NCBI GenBank assembly: GCA_020628935.1
Contig: JAHDEG010000011.1
Coordinates: 20,952 to 84,951 of the forward strand
From: Flavobacteriales bacterium
Lineage (GTDB): Bacteria; Bacteroidota; Bacteroidia; Flavobacteriales_G; JALEGO01
Reading direction: 5' to 3'
DNA: 64,000 nt
Part shown: positions 1-9,538 of the stretch, piece by piece
Layout: each line of letters begins with the position of its first letter
How positions within the stretch are numbered: the first letter of the stretch is position 1
Made by a program: the position numbers and the translations under genes
Notes under the pieces: generated by a model
Database searches by the model: none
What the model saw: only the letters and a program-made list of their open reading frames with translations
Told to the model about the DNA's origin: nothing

Positions 1-404
1 CAATTAAAATGTTTTCTCATAGTAGCTCTTAAACCTTCTGCTGTAAGAGGTTTAGATAAAAACCCCTCTGAAACACCAAGCGAATCTGCCCTGTCTTTAT
101 CATCTTGTAGTATAGATGTACTCAGCATTAATATAACAACCGATTTTTTTAGTGAGTCACTAAAATCATTGTACGCTTCAAGAAACTCGAAACCATTCAT
201 TTTAGGCATATTAATATCTAAAAATATTAGCGAAGGAATATAACTGCTATCCTCAGTTCCTTTTTTAATATAGTCTAAAGCCTCTAAACCATTTTTCGCA
301 GTTTCAACTCTATCTGTAATTCCAAGAGTTAAAATTAATTCTTTATTAATTAGGTTTGTAGCTAAGCTATCATCAACTAATAAAACACTATCAATCTTTT
401 TCAT
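1..404 (-). CDS. Response regulator receiver protein (CheY-like), partial, runs off the left edge
   Basis: Reverse-strand translation from ATG at 404: MKKIDSVLLVDDSLATNLINKELILTLGITDRVETAKNGLEALDYIKKG...IPSLIFLDINMPKMNGFEFLEAY...VVIMLSTS...GFLSKPLTAEGL; acidic DD pocket, LDINMP phosphoacceptor Asp, conserved Lys (SKP). Not in ORF track because it is open at the edge. Confidence 0.93.
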   Translation of the reverse strand, partial: MKKIDSVLLVDDSLATNLINKELILTLGITDRVETAKNGLEALDYIKKGTEDSSYIPSLIFLDINMPKMNGFEFLEAYNDFSDSLKKSVVILMLSTSILQDDKDRADSLGVSEGFLSKPLTAEGLRATMRKHFN

Positions 405-406
405 TT

Positions 407-2515
407 TTATACTTTAAGTGTAAAATAGAAGGTGGTTCCTTTATTTAAGCCTGATTTTAACCATACTTTTCCATTATGATCTTTAATTATTTTTTTACAA
501 GTAGCTAAACCAATACCCGTTCCCGAATACTCATCTCTTGTATTTAATCTCTGAAAAACCTCAAAAATTTTATCGTGATATTTCTCATCTATTCCTATTC
601 CATTATCACTAATACTAAATTGCCAAAAAGACTCTTTCACAGTACAGTCAATAGTAACCAACGGATTTTCAGATTCGTTATACTTTAAACCATTAGTTAT
701 AAAATTTTTGAACAAGAGATAGAGGTGAGATTTTGAAGCAACTATATCAGGTAAATCAGTAATTTCAATATTAGCATTTTTTTCAGTTAAAACTTGTTCT
801 AAATCAGCTTTAACATTTTGTAATAATTCGTTAGTATTAATTTTTTCTTTTTTAAGCTCACTATTATTAAATCTAGAATACTCTAAAATATCTGTAATGA
901 GAATCTTTAGTCTTGTTGCTGCATCTTTAGCAAAACTTAAAAACTGTAACCCCTTGTCATCAAGAACAGTGTTATACTTTAACTCAAAAATTTCTATTGT
1001 ACTCTGAATTGTTCCTAGAGGTTCTTGTAAATCGTGAGATATCATATAACCAAATTGCTCTAACTGTTTGTTACTCTTTTGAAGATTTGATATTGCTAAA
1101 TTACGTTCTTCATTTGCTTTTCTGAGTTCTTTTTCTGAGTTGACTTGATTGTTGATATTTTCGAACAGTACAACTGCACCAGAAGGTTTATTAGCCAAAT
1201 CTTTTAACTGAACAGCTCTAACATCTAAATAGGTAATATCATGAAACCCTGGACGTTTCAAAATTAATCTTGTTCTGACGTCTTGTTCACCGTTTAGGGC
1301 TCGAACTATTGGTAAATCAGTTTCTTTTAAAGGGGTAACTGCATCTAATTCGAACACTCCGAATTTACTAACCATTTCACCTTTGTTTACTCCTTCAATA
1401 TTGTCATCTGCGATTATTTCTCTTCCCGACTGATTTGATAATATGATATCACCTTTCATATCAGCAACCACAACTCCAAAGGGGGATTGCTGCAAAACTG
1501 CATCTAATAATTCTTTCTTGTCTCCCAGTTCCTTTTTCATAGCTTCCCTTTCTAATGCAGTACTTATCCATCCTCCTAATAAACGAAGTAAATTTATCTC
1601 CGACTTATTAAAAGCTACTCTAGTTGTATCACTTGAAAAATTGAGCGTTCCGTAGGTTTTACTATTTACTAAAAGTGGTATTCCAATATAAGACTCTAAC
1701 TTAAATGCTCCATAGCAAGGATGTGCATTGTAAACAGAATCTTTCATACTATCAATATGAATTAATTTATTCTCCTTTAATACTATATCACAATAGGTAT
1801 TACCAATATCAAAAGTTTCGCCACCAGTAAGTAAACCAGCTTCATGAAATGTATATTTAACAACATACTTATTGTTTTTAACCTCACTTATGATACCAAT
1901 TTTAAGGTTTAGCATTCTAGTGACCTCCTTCAATAAATGAATTACATCTTCGTCAAAATTGTTAGAAAAATTTGCGATCAAACCGTATAGCATTTTCAGC
2001 TGGCTATTGTTTCTTTCGATTTGAGCTAATAACTTTTTAACCTCTTCTTTCTCTTGAACTTCTTTGGCAAATTGTTCTGGTGATGGCACTTTTAATGCCT
2101 TAGGTAAAATTGGAACTAAAATTATTGCAGTTGCTATTGATATTAAACCTGTTATTAGCTTTAATATAGACTGCAGTCTGTAGGTAGGAGTCCAGATGGT
2201 CCAAATATCAATCATGTGTGTTAATCCACAAGAGATAATAAATGCAGCAAAAAGATAAAAAATACCCTTCAGCTTTAAATCTGTTCTTTTTCTTATAAAT
2301 ACAATCATCATGATTGGAATAACCATGTAAGCAATTGATGTTAATAAATCACCAACTACGGTAGTCCACAATACTTCTGGCCGCCAAAAATAGCAGTGCC
2401 CATGAGGCATAAAATCACTACTTTCAAAAAAGTTTTTGAAATAGTCAACAATGGGACTGTTAGTTGCTTCAAGTACTTCTTTGTGATTATGGCCTTCATG
2501 CTGTTTCATAAACAA
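407..2515 (-). CDS. Sensor histidine kinase with ethylene-receptor-like membrane domain, GAF and PAS domains
   Basis: N-terminal TM domain PHGHCYFWRPEVLW..GDLLTSIAYMVIPI...FIISCGLTHMIDIWTIW; GAF region, PAS region, H-box SHDLQEPL, N box NFITNGLKYNE, G boxes DNGIGID / GTGIGLATCKKI. Confidence 0.93.
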   Translation of the reverse strand: MFMKQHEGHNHKEVLEATNSPIVDYFKNFFESSDFMPHGHCYFWRPEVLWTTVVGDLLTSIAYMVIPIMMIVFIRKRTDLKLKGIFYLFAAFIISCGLTHMIDIWTIWTPTYRLQSILKLITGLISIATAIILVPILPKALKVPSPEQFAKEVQEKEEVKKLLAQIERNNSQLKMLYGLIANFSNNFDEDVIHLLKEVTRMLNLKIGIISEVKNNKYVVKYTFHEAGLLTGGETFDIGNTYCDIVLKENKLIHIDSMKDSVYNAHPCYGAFKLESYIGIPLLVNSKTYGTLNFSSDTTRVAFNKSEINLLRLLGGWISTALEREAMKKELGDKKELLDAVLQQSPFGVVVADMKGDIILSNQSGREIIADDNIEGVNKGEMVSKFGVFELDAVTPLKETDLPIVRALNGEQDVRTRLILKRPGFHDITYLDVRAVQLKDLANKPSGAVVLFENINNQVNSEKELRKANEERNLAISNLQKSNKQLEQFGYMISHDLQEPLGTIQSTIEIFELKYNTVLDDKGLQFLSFAKDAATRLKILITDILEYSRFNNSELKKEKINTNELLQNVKADLEQVLTEKNANIEITDLPDIVASKSHLYLLFKNFITNGLKYNESENPLVTIDCTVKESFWQFSISDNGIGIDEKYHDKIFEVFQRLNTRDEYSGTGIGLATCKKIIKDHNGKVWLKSGLNKGTTFYFTLKV

Positions 2516-2711
2516 ACTAAATAATGTATTTGGGCTAACTTTCTATTTAAAAACTCAAAAATAGACATTTATTAAGCGAATAAACCATAACAGATATGAT
2601 ATTAACCTGGAGCTTTATAAATAAATATTAATTTCTGCTGATTTAAAATGAAAGGATATGGCCCCATGTAAAAACAACGAATAAATATTTTTTTATAAGA
2701 GCAACGTATCA

Positions 2712-2719
2712 TATTTTTG
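2712..2719 (+). promoter_or_regulatory. Putative Bacteroidota -7 element (TATTTTTG) upstream of terB-like gene
   Basis: TAnnTTTG consensus, 38 nt upstream of ATG 2757. Confidence 0.5.
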
Positions 2720-2756
2720 CAGTAATTATATCAATACAATATCAAATTCAATTAAA

Positions 2757-3182
2757 ATGGCTATAGCTGACTTATATCAATCTAGTGAACATAAAAGTAA
2801 TTTATCACATTTCGCAGCTATAGTTAAACTTGCTTCGGTTGATGGTTCAATTAACGAATCAGAAGACAGCATAGTTAAGGGGTTTGCCAAAAAATTAGGT
2901 ATTACAGACCAAGAATACATAGATATAACCAGTGGAAATAAACATTACCCCATTCATACCCCAGTTGATGCAATGGATAGAAAACAGCACCTGTTAGATT
3001 TCTTTAAAATCATTTACAGCGATCACGTTTTAGATGAGCCTGAAATGAAAATGTTGATGAGTTATGCTGCAGGATTAGGCTATAACTCTGAACAAGCCAA
3101 CGAAATAGTTACTAAGTCCATCAAAATTTTTACTAATAAGTTTGATGTAGAGGAATATGACGCTATCCTTAAGATAGTTTAA
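2757..3182 (+). CDS. TerB family tellurite resistance-like protein
   Basis: 141 aa helical protein; HFAAIVKLASVDGSINESEDSIVKGFAKKLGI... typical TerB-like repeats with acidic motifs. Confidence 0.8.
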   Translation: MAIADLYQSSEHKSNLSHFAAIVKLASVDGSINESEDSIVKGFAKKLGITDQEYIDITSGNKHYPIHTPVDAMDRKQHLLDFFKIIYSDHVLDEPEMKMLMSYAAGLGYNSEQANEIVTKSIKIFTNKFDVEEYDAILKIV

Positions 3183-3392
3183 ACATTTCATACTTAAGGT
3201 TAACTCTGCTACTTCTAAACACAAAAGAATCACTCAAAAATACGTAAAGGCAGGTTATTAATTTCTTTTTAACATCAATAGTTCCTAGCTCTTTATAATT
3301 TGGAATACAAAAGCGCTGTAAAATTATTATTGAGGAAGGGATGAAAAAAAGCATTAACTATTAAATAATTAATACCTACTAAATTTTTAAAG

Positions 3393-3479
3393 CAGAGAGA
3401 GAGGGATTCGAACCCTCGGTACGCGTAAACGCACACACGCTTTCCAGGCGTGCTCCTTAAGCCACTCGGACACCTCTCT
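3393..3479 (-). tRNA. tRNA-Ser (anticodon GGA)
   Basis: Reverse strand: AGAGAGG acceptor pairs with TCTCTCT; T-arm GAGGGTTCGAATCCCTC; anticodon stem-loop ACGCCTGGAAAGCGT gives GGA; long variable arm (TGTGCGTTTACGCGTAC) as in class II tRNA. Confidence 0.96.
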
Positions 3480-3486
3480 AAATATA

Positions 3487-4125
3487 TTACTCACCTAGCA
3501 TTCGTTCAATCATAGCCGCAGAATCTTCTGCAGTGTTTGCGCTCTCTAAATGCTCTTCTATATCTTCTACTTTTATTTCTGGCTCTTCAACTGTTGTTTC
3601 AACATTATTTTCTACTTCTTCATGAACAGCGTCTTCTTTATGATCACCAGAGAGCATTGGCTTTACAAAAAACCATCCTACTAAAGCAAGAACTAAAACT
3701 GCAATTATGCCTATTATTAATCCCTTTTTACTTTTTTTAGGAGTATCATTTAACTGATCATCCATAAAATCGAGCGAAGAATCTAATTCAGAAACTTTTC
3801 TTTTAGAACCAAAACTTGGAACTGGCTCTCCTTTAACCAAAGCATTAACCTTAGTTACATATTTATAATTAAGATAAGCCATAACCTCAGCTTCCTTACC
3901 TTTAAACTCAGAAACCAATTTAGGCACATGCTTAAGCTTACTTTTTCTGTATTTAGTAAAAAATACTTCTAAATTTTCTTTCAAAGATTTAGATGCATCG
4001 TAGTAATCAACAGTAGAATCTTCAACTACTGATTTAATTTCGCTAGTTGTTTCTTCTATATTTGATAAAGACTCGCTGTTTAAGCCATCTTCCGCATCAA
4101 TATTATTTTCATCTTGCATAGCCAA
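3487..4125 (-). CDS. Hypothetical membrane protein with single TM helix and acidic C-terminus
   Basis: 212 aa ORF; KKGLIIGIIAVLVLALVGWFFV TM segment, acidic tail. Confidence 0.75.
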   Translation of the reverse strand: MAMQDENNIDAEDGLNSESLSNIEETTSEIKSVVEDSTVDYYDASKSLKENLEVFFTKYRKSKLKHVPKLVSEFKGKEAEVMAYLNYKYVTKVNALVKGEPVPSFGSKRKVSELDSSLDFMDDQLNDTPKKSKKGLIIGIIAVLVLALVGWFFVKPMLSGDHKEDAVHEEVENNVETTVEEPEIKVEDIEEHLESANTAEDSAAMIERMLGE

Positions 4126-4222
4126 TAGTTGTAGGATTAACTCAAAAGTAATAAAAGCATTTATATAATACTAAAGCTATTTAATAAATGCTTCAAATGT
4201 TATCTGAATAAAAGTGAAAAAG

Positions 4223-6613
4223 TTAATATTTAATCCATTTTTGAGTAGCTACTTTTATGTTATTATCGTAAACTGAAACCTGGTAAGTTCCGGTGGCTAA
4301 ACCATTAGCGCTGTTAATTTGACCTTCCATTGATATTATTGGCTCTTGCAATACAACTTCACCTAATATATTTCTTATTTGAATATATTTTGTAGTACTT
4401 GTAGCGTTTGCAAAAGAATAATTCAACAGCCCACTACTAGGGTTAGGGTAAAAGATAACATTCGTCTTTGTTGAAACCTCTTTTTGAGATAATGCTGCAT
4501 CAAACACTTTAAAATCATCAAACCCGGCTTCTGTAATGTTTCCTTCAGGAATATCAACTGCTGTTACAATTAACTGAAGAGGTAAGGTTGTATTTACATA
4601 GTCTGACAAGGTATATGTATCTGACAACCATTCAGACATTGTTGAAGTAGCATCTCTAAACATCAATGTAACTGTTTGATTTCCGTCAGAAATTTTCACA
4701 TCCATATAATCATTTAACGGATTATTACCCTGCGAATTGAAAGAAGAAAACCAATGACTAAAACTTAGTTGAGCAGAGCCGTATCCATCCACATTAAAAA
4801 GAGGAGATTTTAATACTGTAATTCCATCATCAATATCATCCTCCCAAGGATTATTGGTCATGTTATTTCCTGTTATATAAGCTTTTTCGCCACAATCGGT
4901 TGCTGCATCTGTATCTGGATTAGAAAGTGTTCCATCATCTTGTGCTGAACCATTAGGAATGCCTCTTTCCCAATCGCCACTACTTGCTGTTGTTTCAACT
5001 ACCCATCCCAAATCATTTTCAAAATTATCTTCATACCCCTCAATTAAAGAATATGATAAATTTGTATTTGAAGCATCTATAACTGTACTCGGCAAGCAAA
5101 CTGGCTTGTATCCCCACTTAGAAACAGAAACTTCGTAAGTACCAGAAGGAATACCACAACGCTCAAAATTACCACTAGCATCTGTTATGAAATTATAACT
5201 AATGGCTTCATTGTACACCACTACTGAAACTCCTTCAACTGAATTACCTTGAGCATCTTGAACTATCCCTGCTAAATCTACCGCTGAAGAAACAGGTACT
5301 AATTCTACATCTAAATTAGTGGTTTGCCCATTCGTTAAGGTAACTCCAGTAACTTCTTTAGTTTCGTAACCAAACTTCGAGAATCGTATTGTATACGTGC
5401 CTAAGGTATGATAACCAGTGTTAAACGCACCGTCTTGTAGTGAAAATTTTTCTATATCTGTTCCTAAAATTTCTACTTTAACTCCATCCAAATTCGCTCC
5501 ACAAACACCATCTGTTACGAATCCTTCTAAATAGCAGCCTCTCTTATAAATAGGGAACAGCACAAACAATCCTTCTTCCATATCTGTTGCCAATATATTA
5601 CCCGATGGTAAATAAGGGTAAGCTCCCCAACAGCCATTAAAACCATCTCCGCTCAAGGGAGATGTATCATAATTGCCCACTTCTATAAGGTTGTAAGGAT
5701 GGTTTGCATCCACAATAGTTACGCCATCCCTATAATAAGATGTCACTAAATATTTATCGTAATAGTGTGTGTTATGAGGAATAACATTTTCACCTGGACT
5801 GGATTGATAACGATCTAATTCCACCACATTTGACAAATCCGACACGTCATACGATGCAACATATGCATTTGAAACCTCATCGGTAGTAAACACATAATTA
5901 CCATCATCAGAAACCCAAACATTATGTGAAAACTCACTTGGTGTATCCCAAGCAGCCATAGTTACAGGGTTTGTTTTACTTGTTACATCTGCAGCTATTG
6001 TAATACCGTCATATACTGCTGAACCCCAAAGTGTATCTCCTCTAACTACTCCATCGTGAAAATAATACTCATCGTATAAACCAGCTTCTGTAGGGTTCCA
6101 AGGATCTTGGCTTAAATCTAAAATTATTGCTCCTCCCTCACTATAATTTGCTCCAAAAACATAACAATATCCATTTTCATCTATATATAAATTATGTGCA
6201 CTTTGAAAAGGATAATTTACTCCTGTATAGTATTTTGAAGCAATCGTATCAGATGTAGCTAGTGTGCTCATATCTACAATTAACAAACCAAAACCGGTAC
6301 CATCTTGGGTTCTATCTGTTGTTACATACGCATAATGCTTCCATGTTTTAATATCACGCCAAGTTGAGTTAAAGCCATCTCTATAAAATAACTCAGGCAT
6401 TCCGTTTACCGGATCGGTAACATCTAGTATTGAAAAACCTTTTCGAGTTCCCACTAAAGCGTATTCATTTCCAAGAGAATCGGCATAACCCCAAACATCA
6501 TTTAGTTTTTCGTTAGGATAAGTTCTGCTACCAAACGAGCCCATGTTTAATTGAGCCACTAATAAAGTTGTAAAAAATGAAAATGTGAGTGAAAACGTAA
6601 GTTTTTTAATCAT
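4223..6613 (-). CDS. Choice-of-anchor B family secreted protein with carboxypeptidase-regulatory-like domains and T9SS type A sorting domain
   Basis: Signal peptide; LVI-repeat propeller-like N-terminal region (NEYALVGTRKGFSILDVTDP); two carboxypeptidase-regulatory-like repeats; C-terminal VIFYPNPSSGLLNYSF...GTYQVSVYDNNIKVATQKWIKY. Confidence 0.87.
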   Translation of the reverse strand: MIKKLTFSLTFSFFTTLLVAQLNMGSFGSRTYPNEKLNDVWGYADSLGNEYALVGTRKGFSILDVTDPVNGMPELFYRDGFNSTWRDIKTWKHYAYVTTDRTQDGTGFGLLIVDMSTLATSDTIASKYYTGVNYPFQSAHNLYIDENGYCYVFGANYSEGGAIILDLSQDPWNPTEAGLYDEYYFHDGVVRGDTLWGSAVYDGITIAADVTSKTNPVTMAAWDTPSEFSHNVWVSDDGNYVFTTDEVSNAYVASYDVSDLSNVVELDRYQSSPGENVIPHNTHYYDKYLVTSYYRDGVTIVDANHPYNLIEVGNYDTSPLSGDGFNGCWGAYPYLPSGNILATDMEEGLFVLFPIYKRGCYLEGFVTDGVCGANLDGVKVEILGTDIEKFSLQDGAFNTGYHTLGTYTIRFSKFGYETKEVTGVTLTNGQTTNLDVELVPVSSAVDLAGIVQDAQGNSVEGVSVVVYNEAISYNFITDASGNFERCGIPSGTYEVSVSKWGYKPVCLPSTVIDASNTNLSYSLIEGYEDNFENDLGWVVETTASSGDWERGIPNGSAQDDGTLSNPDTDAATDCGEKAYITGNNMTNNPWEDDIDDGITVLKSPLFNVDGYGSAQLSFSHWFSSFNSQGNNPLNDYMDVKISDGNQTVTLMFRDATSTMSEWLSDTYTLSDYVNTTLPLQLIVTAVDIPEGNITEAGFDDFKVFDAALSQKEVSTKTNVIFYPNPSSGLLNYSFANATSTTKYIQIRNILGEVVLQEPIISMEGQINSANGLATGTYQVSVYDNNIKVATQKWIKY

Positions 6614-6718
6614 AAAGTATAGTTGTTAGGATGGTACTAAATATAACTAATAATTACAGTCATATGCAACCAAATTAAAAATGAAACTAACCGCTTAAAT
6701 AGAAATTTGTTGATTTAA

Positions 6719-9439
6719 CTAAAATTCTAACTCAAATTGATTTAATAAATCATCGTCATTAGATTTAGGTTTTTTAGTCTTCTTAGGTTCTTTTTTTAGC
6801 TCAGCACCCTCGTTATTAACTTGAAGAGTTTCTTCAGTATTACCATCTACTGACTCTTCAGCTGGCTCTTTCATCTCTACCAACTCACCCAAATTAGGTT
6901 GCAGAGGTTCTAACCTATTTATTGACTTTACTTTATTGGTTGTAAGTCTGTTACCTATAGCTTTTAATCCTTTTACAGAAATAAATTCTGCTACATTTAT
7001 TGTTTCAGATTCTCTTTCTTTACCTTTTTCTTTTTTAAACTCTAGTTCTACCATTGGTATCCAATCAGTAGATGCAAACTCCAAGTATGACTTTTCGTGC
7101 TCCGTTATAAAACTGACTTTTTTATCTGAATCTTCGGCTAAAAACCTTTTTACATTAAACTGTTCTTTTTCTCCATCCCAATATATACAAGAGATAGGTT
7201 TATTAGGCTTCCATTTTTCAATATGTATTAAATCATCATCAAAATGAGTAGATACATCTAATCCTACTAAACGATAATTACCTGATTGATTAATGGTTAG
7301 TATTTTATCTTCGGCACCAAACTCCCCTAAGTAATCTCCTCGCTCTTGCTTATTTAACCGCATTACAGAATCGTCAAACCATAGTTTAAGAGCTCCTAAA
7401 GTGGACAAGCCTTTTTCTTTTTGTTCGATTTTCTTTACCGGATATTTTGTTACCGTATTACCGGCTGCTCCTCTACCCTTAATGGCTAGTTCTCCAAAAT
7501 CTTGTTCAAATTTTAGCTTTCTAACTTTAGCAATAGGTTTTAGAAGGATAGATACCACCTCAGCTTCGCCATTAGGATTTACTGATAAATACAGTACTTC
7601 AGAGCCTTTAGCGCCTTTGGTTAAGGCATATTCTTTATCTCGGGTTATGGATGTAACTTGAAAACGTTTAGCATATGCTTTTTTACTTTCGCCATCCTTA
7701 TAAATTAAATTATAAGTGGTGCGTTTGTCGCCTTTTTTCCAAACTGCTACGTGAATAATATTTTTACCTACAAATGTTTTATTGGCAATTTTAGTGATTT
7801 GCATTACGCCATCCTTTCTAATAATAATTACATCATCAATATCTGAACAATCGCACACAAACTCTGATTCTGACTTTTTGAGTCCCATGCCAATAAACCC
7901 TTCAGATCTATCAACATATAGTTTTGTATTAGCGACTGCAACATTTGTTCTTTCAATGGTGCCAAACGATCTTATTTCTGTTTTTCGATCCCTTCCTTTG
8001 CCGTATTTTTTCTTAATATCCTCATAAAACTTTATGCTAAAGTTTATGATATCAGCGAGGTTTCCTTTTACAACTTCTAGCTCCTCTTCTAACCCTTTTA
8101 TATAATTATCTGCTTTGAAGCTATCAAACTTTGAGATTCGCTTAATTTTAATCTCAACCAAACGCTCTACATCTTCATCTGTAACTGGTTTAATAAGATG
8201 CTTAATGTGAGGTTTTAATCCTTTGTGTATGGTTTCTATAATTTCATCCCAAGTTTCGCACTCTTCAATATCGCGATAGATACGATTTTCAATAAAAATT
8301 TTCTCTAATGAAGCAGCATGCCAAGAGTTTTCGAGCTCGTTTTTTCGTATTTCTAATTCGAGTTGAAGCAGGTTACGGGTGTTTTCTGTATTTTTTCTTA
8401 GAATATCTTCAACACCAATGAAATGTGGTTTATCATTTTCAATGATACAGGCGTTAGGCGAAATAGATATTTCACAATCTGTAAATGCATAAAGTGCATC
8501 AATCATTTTATCAGGAGATAAACCAGCATTTAAATGAACGAGTATTTCAACATTTTCGGCCGTATTATCTTCTATCTTTTTTATTTTTATTTTGCCCTTA
8601 GTATTTGCTTTAAGAATAGAATCAATTAGGGAGGAAGTTGTTGTATTAAAAGGTATCTCTGTTATTACCAACGTTTTTTTATCAAGAGCATCAATTTTAG
8701 CTCTAACACGAATTTTCCCCCCCCTTAGTCCGTTATTATATGCAGAAAAATCTGCAGTACCGCCTGTTAAAAAATCTGGTAAAAGTGTGAATTTTTTCCC
8801 TTTTAAATGTTTTATTGAGCAATCTATAAGCTCATTAAAATTATGAGGCAAAATTTTGCAAGCCAAACCTACGGCAATACCTTCTGCACCCTGTGCTAAA
8901 AGCAATGGAAACTTTACGGGTAAGTTTAAGGGTTCCCTATTTCTACCATCGTAAGATAATTGCCAGTTTGTAGTTTTCGGATTAAATACTACATCTAAAG
9001 CGAATTTAGAAAGCCTTGCTTCTATATATCTCGGTGCTGCAGAACGATCTCCGGTAAAAATATTACCCCAGTTTCCTTGCATGTCAATTAACAAATCTTT
9101 TTGTCCTAATTGAACCATCGCATCACCAATAGAAGCATCACCATGTGGGTGATATTTCATTGTGTTACCAATTACATTGGCAACTTTATTGTATCGACCG
9201 TCTTCCAATTCACGCATTGAATGAAGAATACGTCTTTGTACTGGTTTAAAACCATCGTTAACCATTGGCACCGCCCGTTCTAAAATAACGTAAGAAGCAT
9301 AATCAAGAAAGTACTCATTGTACATACCTGATACCGGAATAATTTTATCTCCTTCAGAACCATCGCTTGCTGAGGCATTTAAAAACTCTTCGTCTTTCTC
9401 TTCTTCTTCGTTATTTGAATGATCATCTGCCATATACAT
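6719..9439 (-). CDS. parC: DNA topoisomerase IV subunit A / GyrA-like protein
   Basis: 906 aa; GFKPVQRRILHSM, YHPHGDASIGDAMVQLGQ, SAAPRYIEARLS (active-site Tyr); basic/acidic C-terminal tail. Confidence 0.93.
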   Translation of the reverse strand: MYMADDHSNNEEEEKDEEFLNASASDGSEGDKIIPVSGMYNEYFLDYASYVILERAVPMVNDGFKPVQRRILHSMRELEDGRYNKVANVIGNTMKYHPHGDASIGDAMVQLGQKDLLIDMQGNWGNIFTGDRSAAPRYIEARLSKFALDVVFNPKTTNWQLSYDGRNREPLNLPVKFPLLLAQGAEGIAVGLACKILPHNFNELIDCSIKHLKGKKFTLLPDFLTGGTADFSAYNNGLRGGKIRVRAKIDALDKKTLVITEIPFNTTTSSLIDSILKANTKGKIKIKKIEDNTAENVEILVHLNAGLSPDKMIDALYAFTDCEISISPNACIIENDKPHFIGVEDILRKNTENTRNLLQLELEIRKNELENSWHAASLEKIFIENRIYRDIEECETWDEIIETIHKGLKPHIKHLIKPVTDEDVERLVEIKIKRISKFDSFKADNYIKGLEEELEVVKGNLADIINFSIKFYEDIKKKYGKGRDRKTEIRSFGTIERTNVAVANTKLYVDRSEGFIGMGLKKSESEFVCDCSDIDDVIIIRKDGVMQITKIANKTFVGKNIIHVAVWKKGDKRTTYNLIYKDGESKKAYAKRFQVTSITRDKEYALTKGAKGSEVLYLSVNPNGEAEVVSILLKPIAKVRKLKFEQDFGELAIKGRGAAGNTVTKYPVKKIEQKEKGLSTLGALKLWFDDSVMRLNKQERGDYLGEFGAEDKILTINQSGNYRLVGLDVSTHFDDDLIHIEKWKPNKPISCIYWDGEKEQFNVKRFLAEDSDKKVSFITEHEKSYLEFASTDWIPMVELEFKKEKGKERESETINVAEFISVKGLKAIGNRLTTNKVKSINRLEPLQPNLGELVEMKEPAEESVDGNTEETLQVNNEGAELKKEPKKTKKPKSNDDDLLNQFELEF

Positions 9440-9538
9440 ACAAAATAACTAAAATTTTTGAGCTATATCTAACGTATCGATTATATTTTTATTACAGACT
9501 TTAAATGGTAATATGTCAATTTTCAGCACCTTTGCACT

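Noticed and set aside
3169-3354. 61-aa reverse ORF between terB-like gene and tRNA-Ser
   Set aside because: Overlaps the end of the terB-like CDS and has no recognisable features.
6936-8846. Several + strand ORFs (6936..7247, 7401..7661, 7782..8027, 8592..8846)
   Set aside because: All lie antisense inside parC and have no family resemblance.
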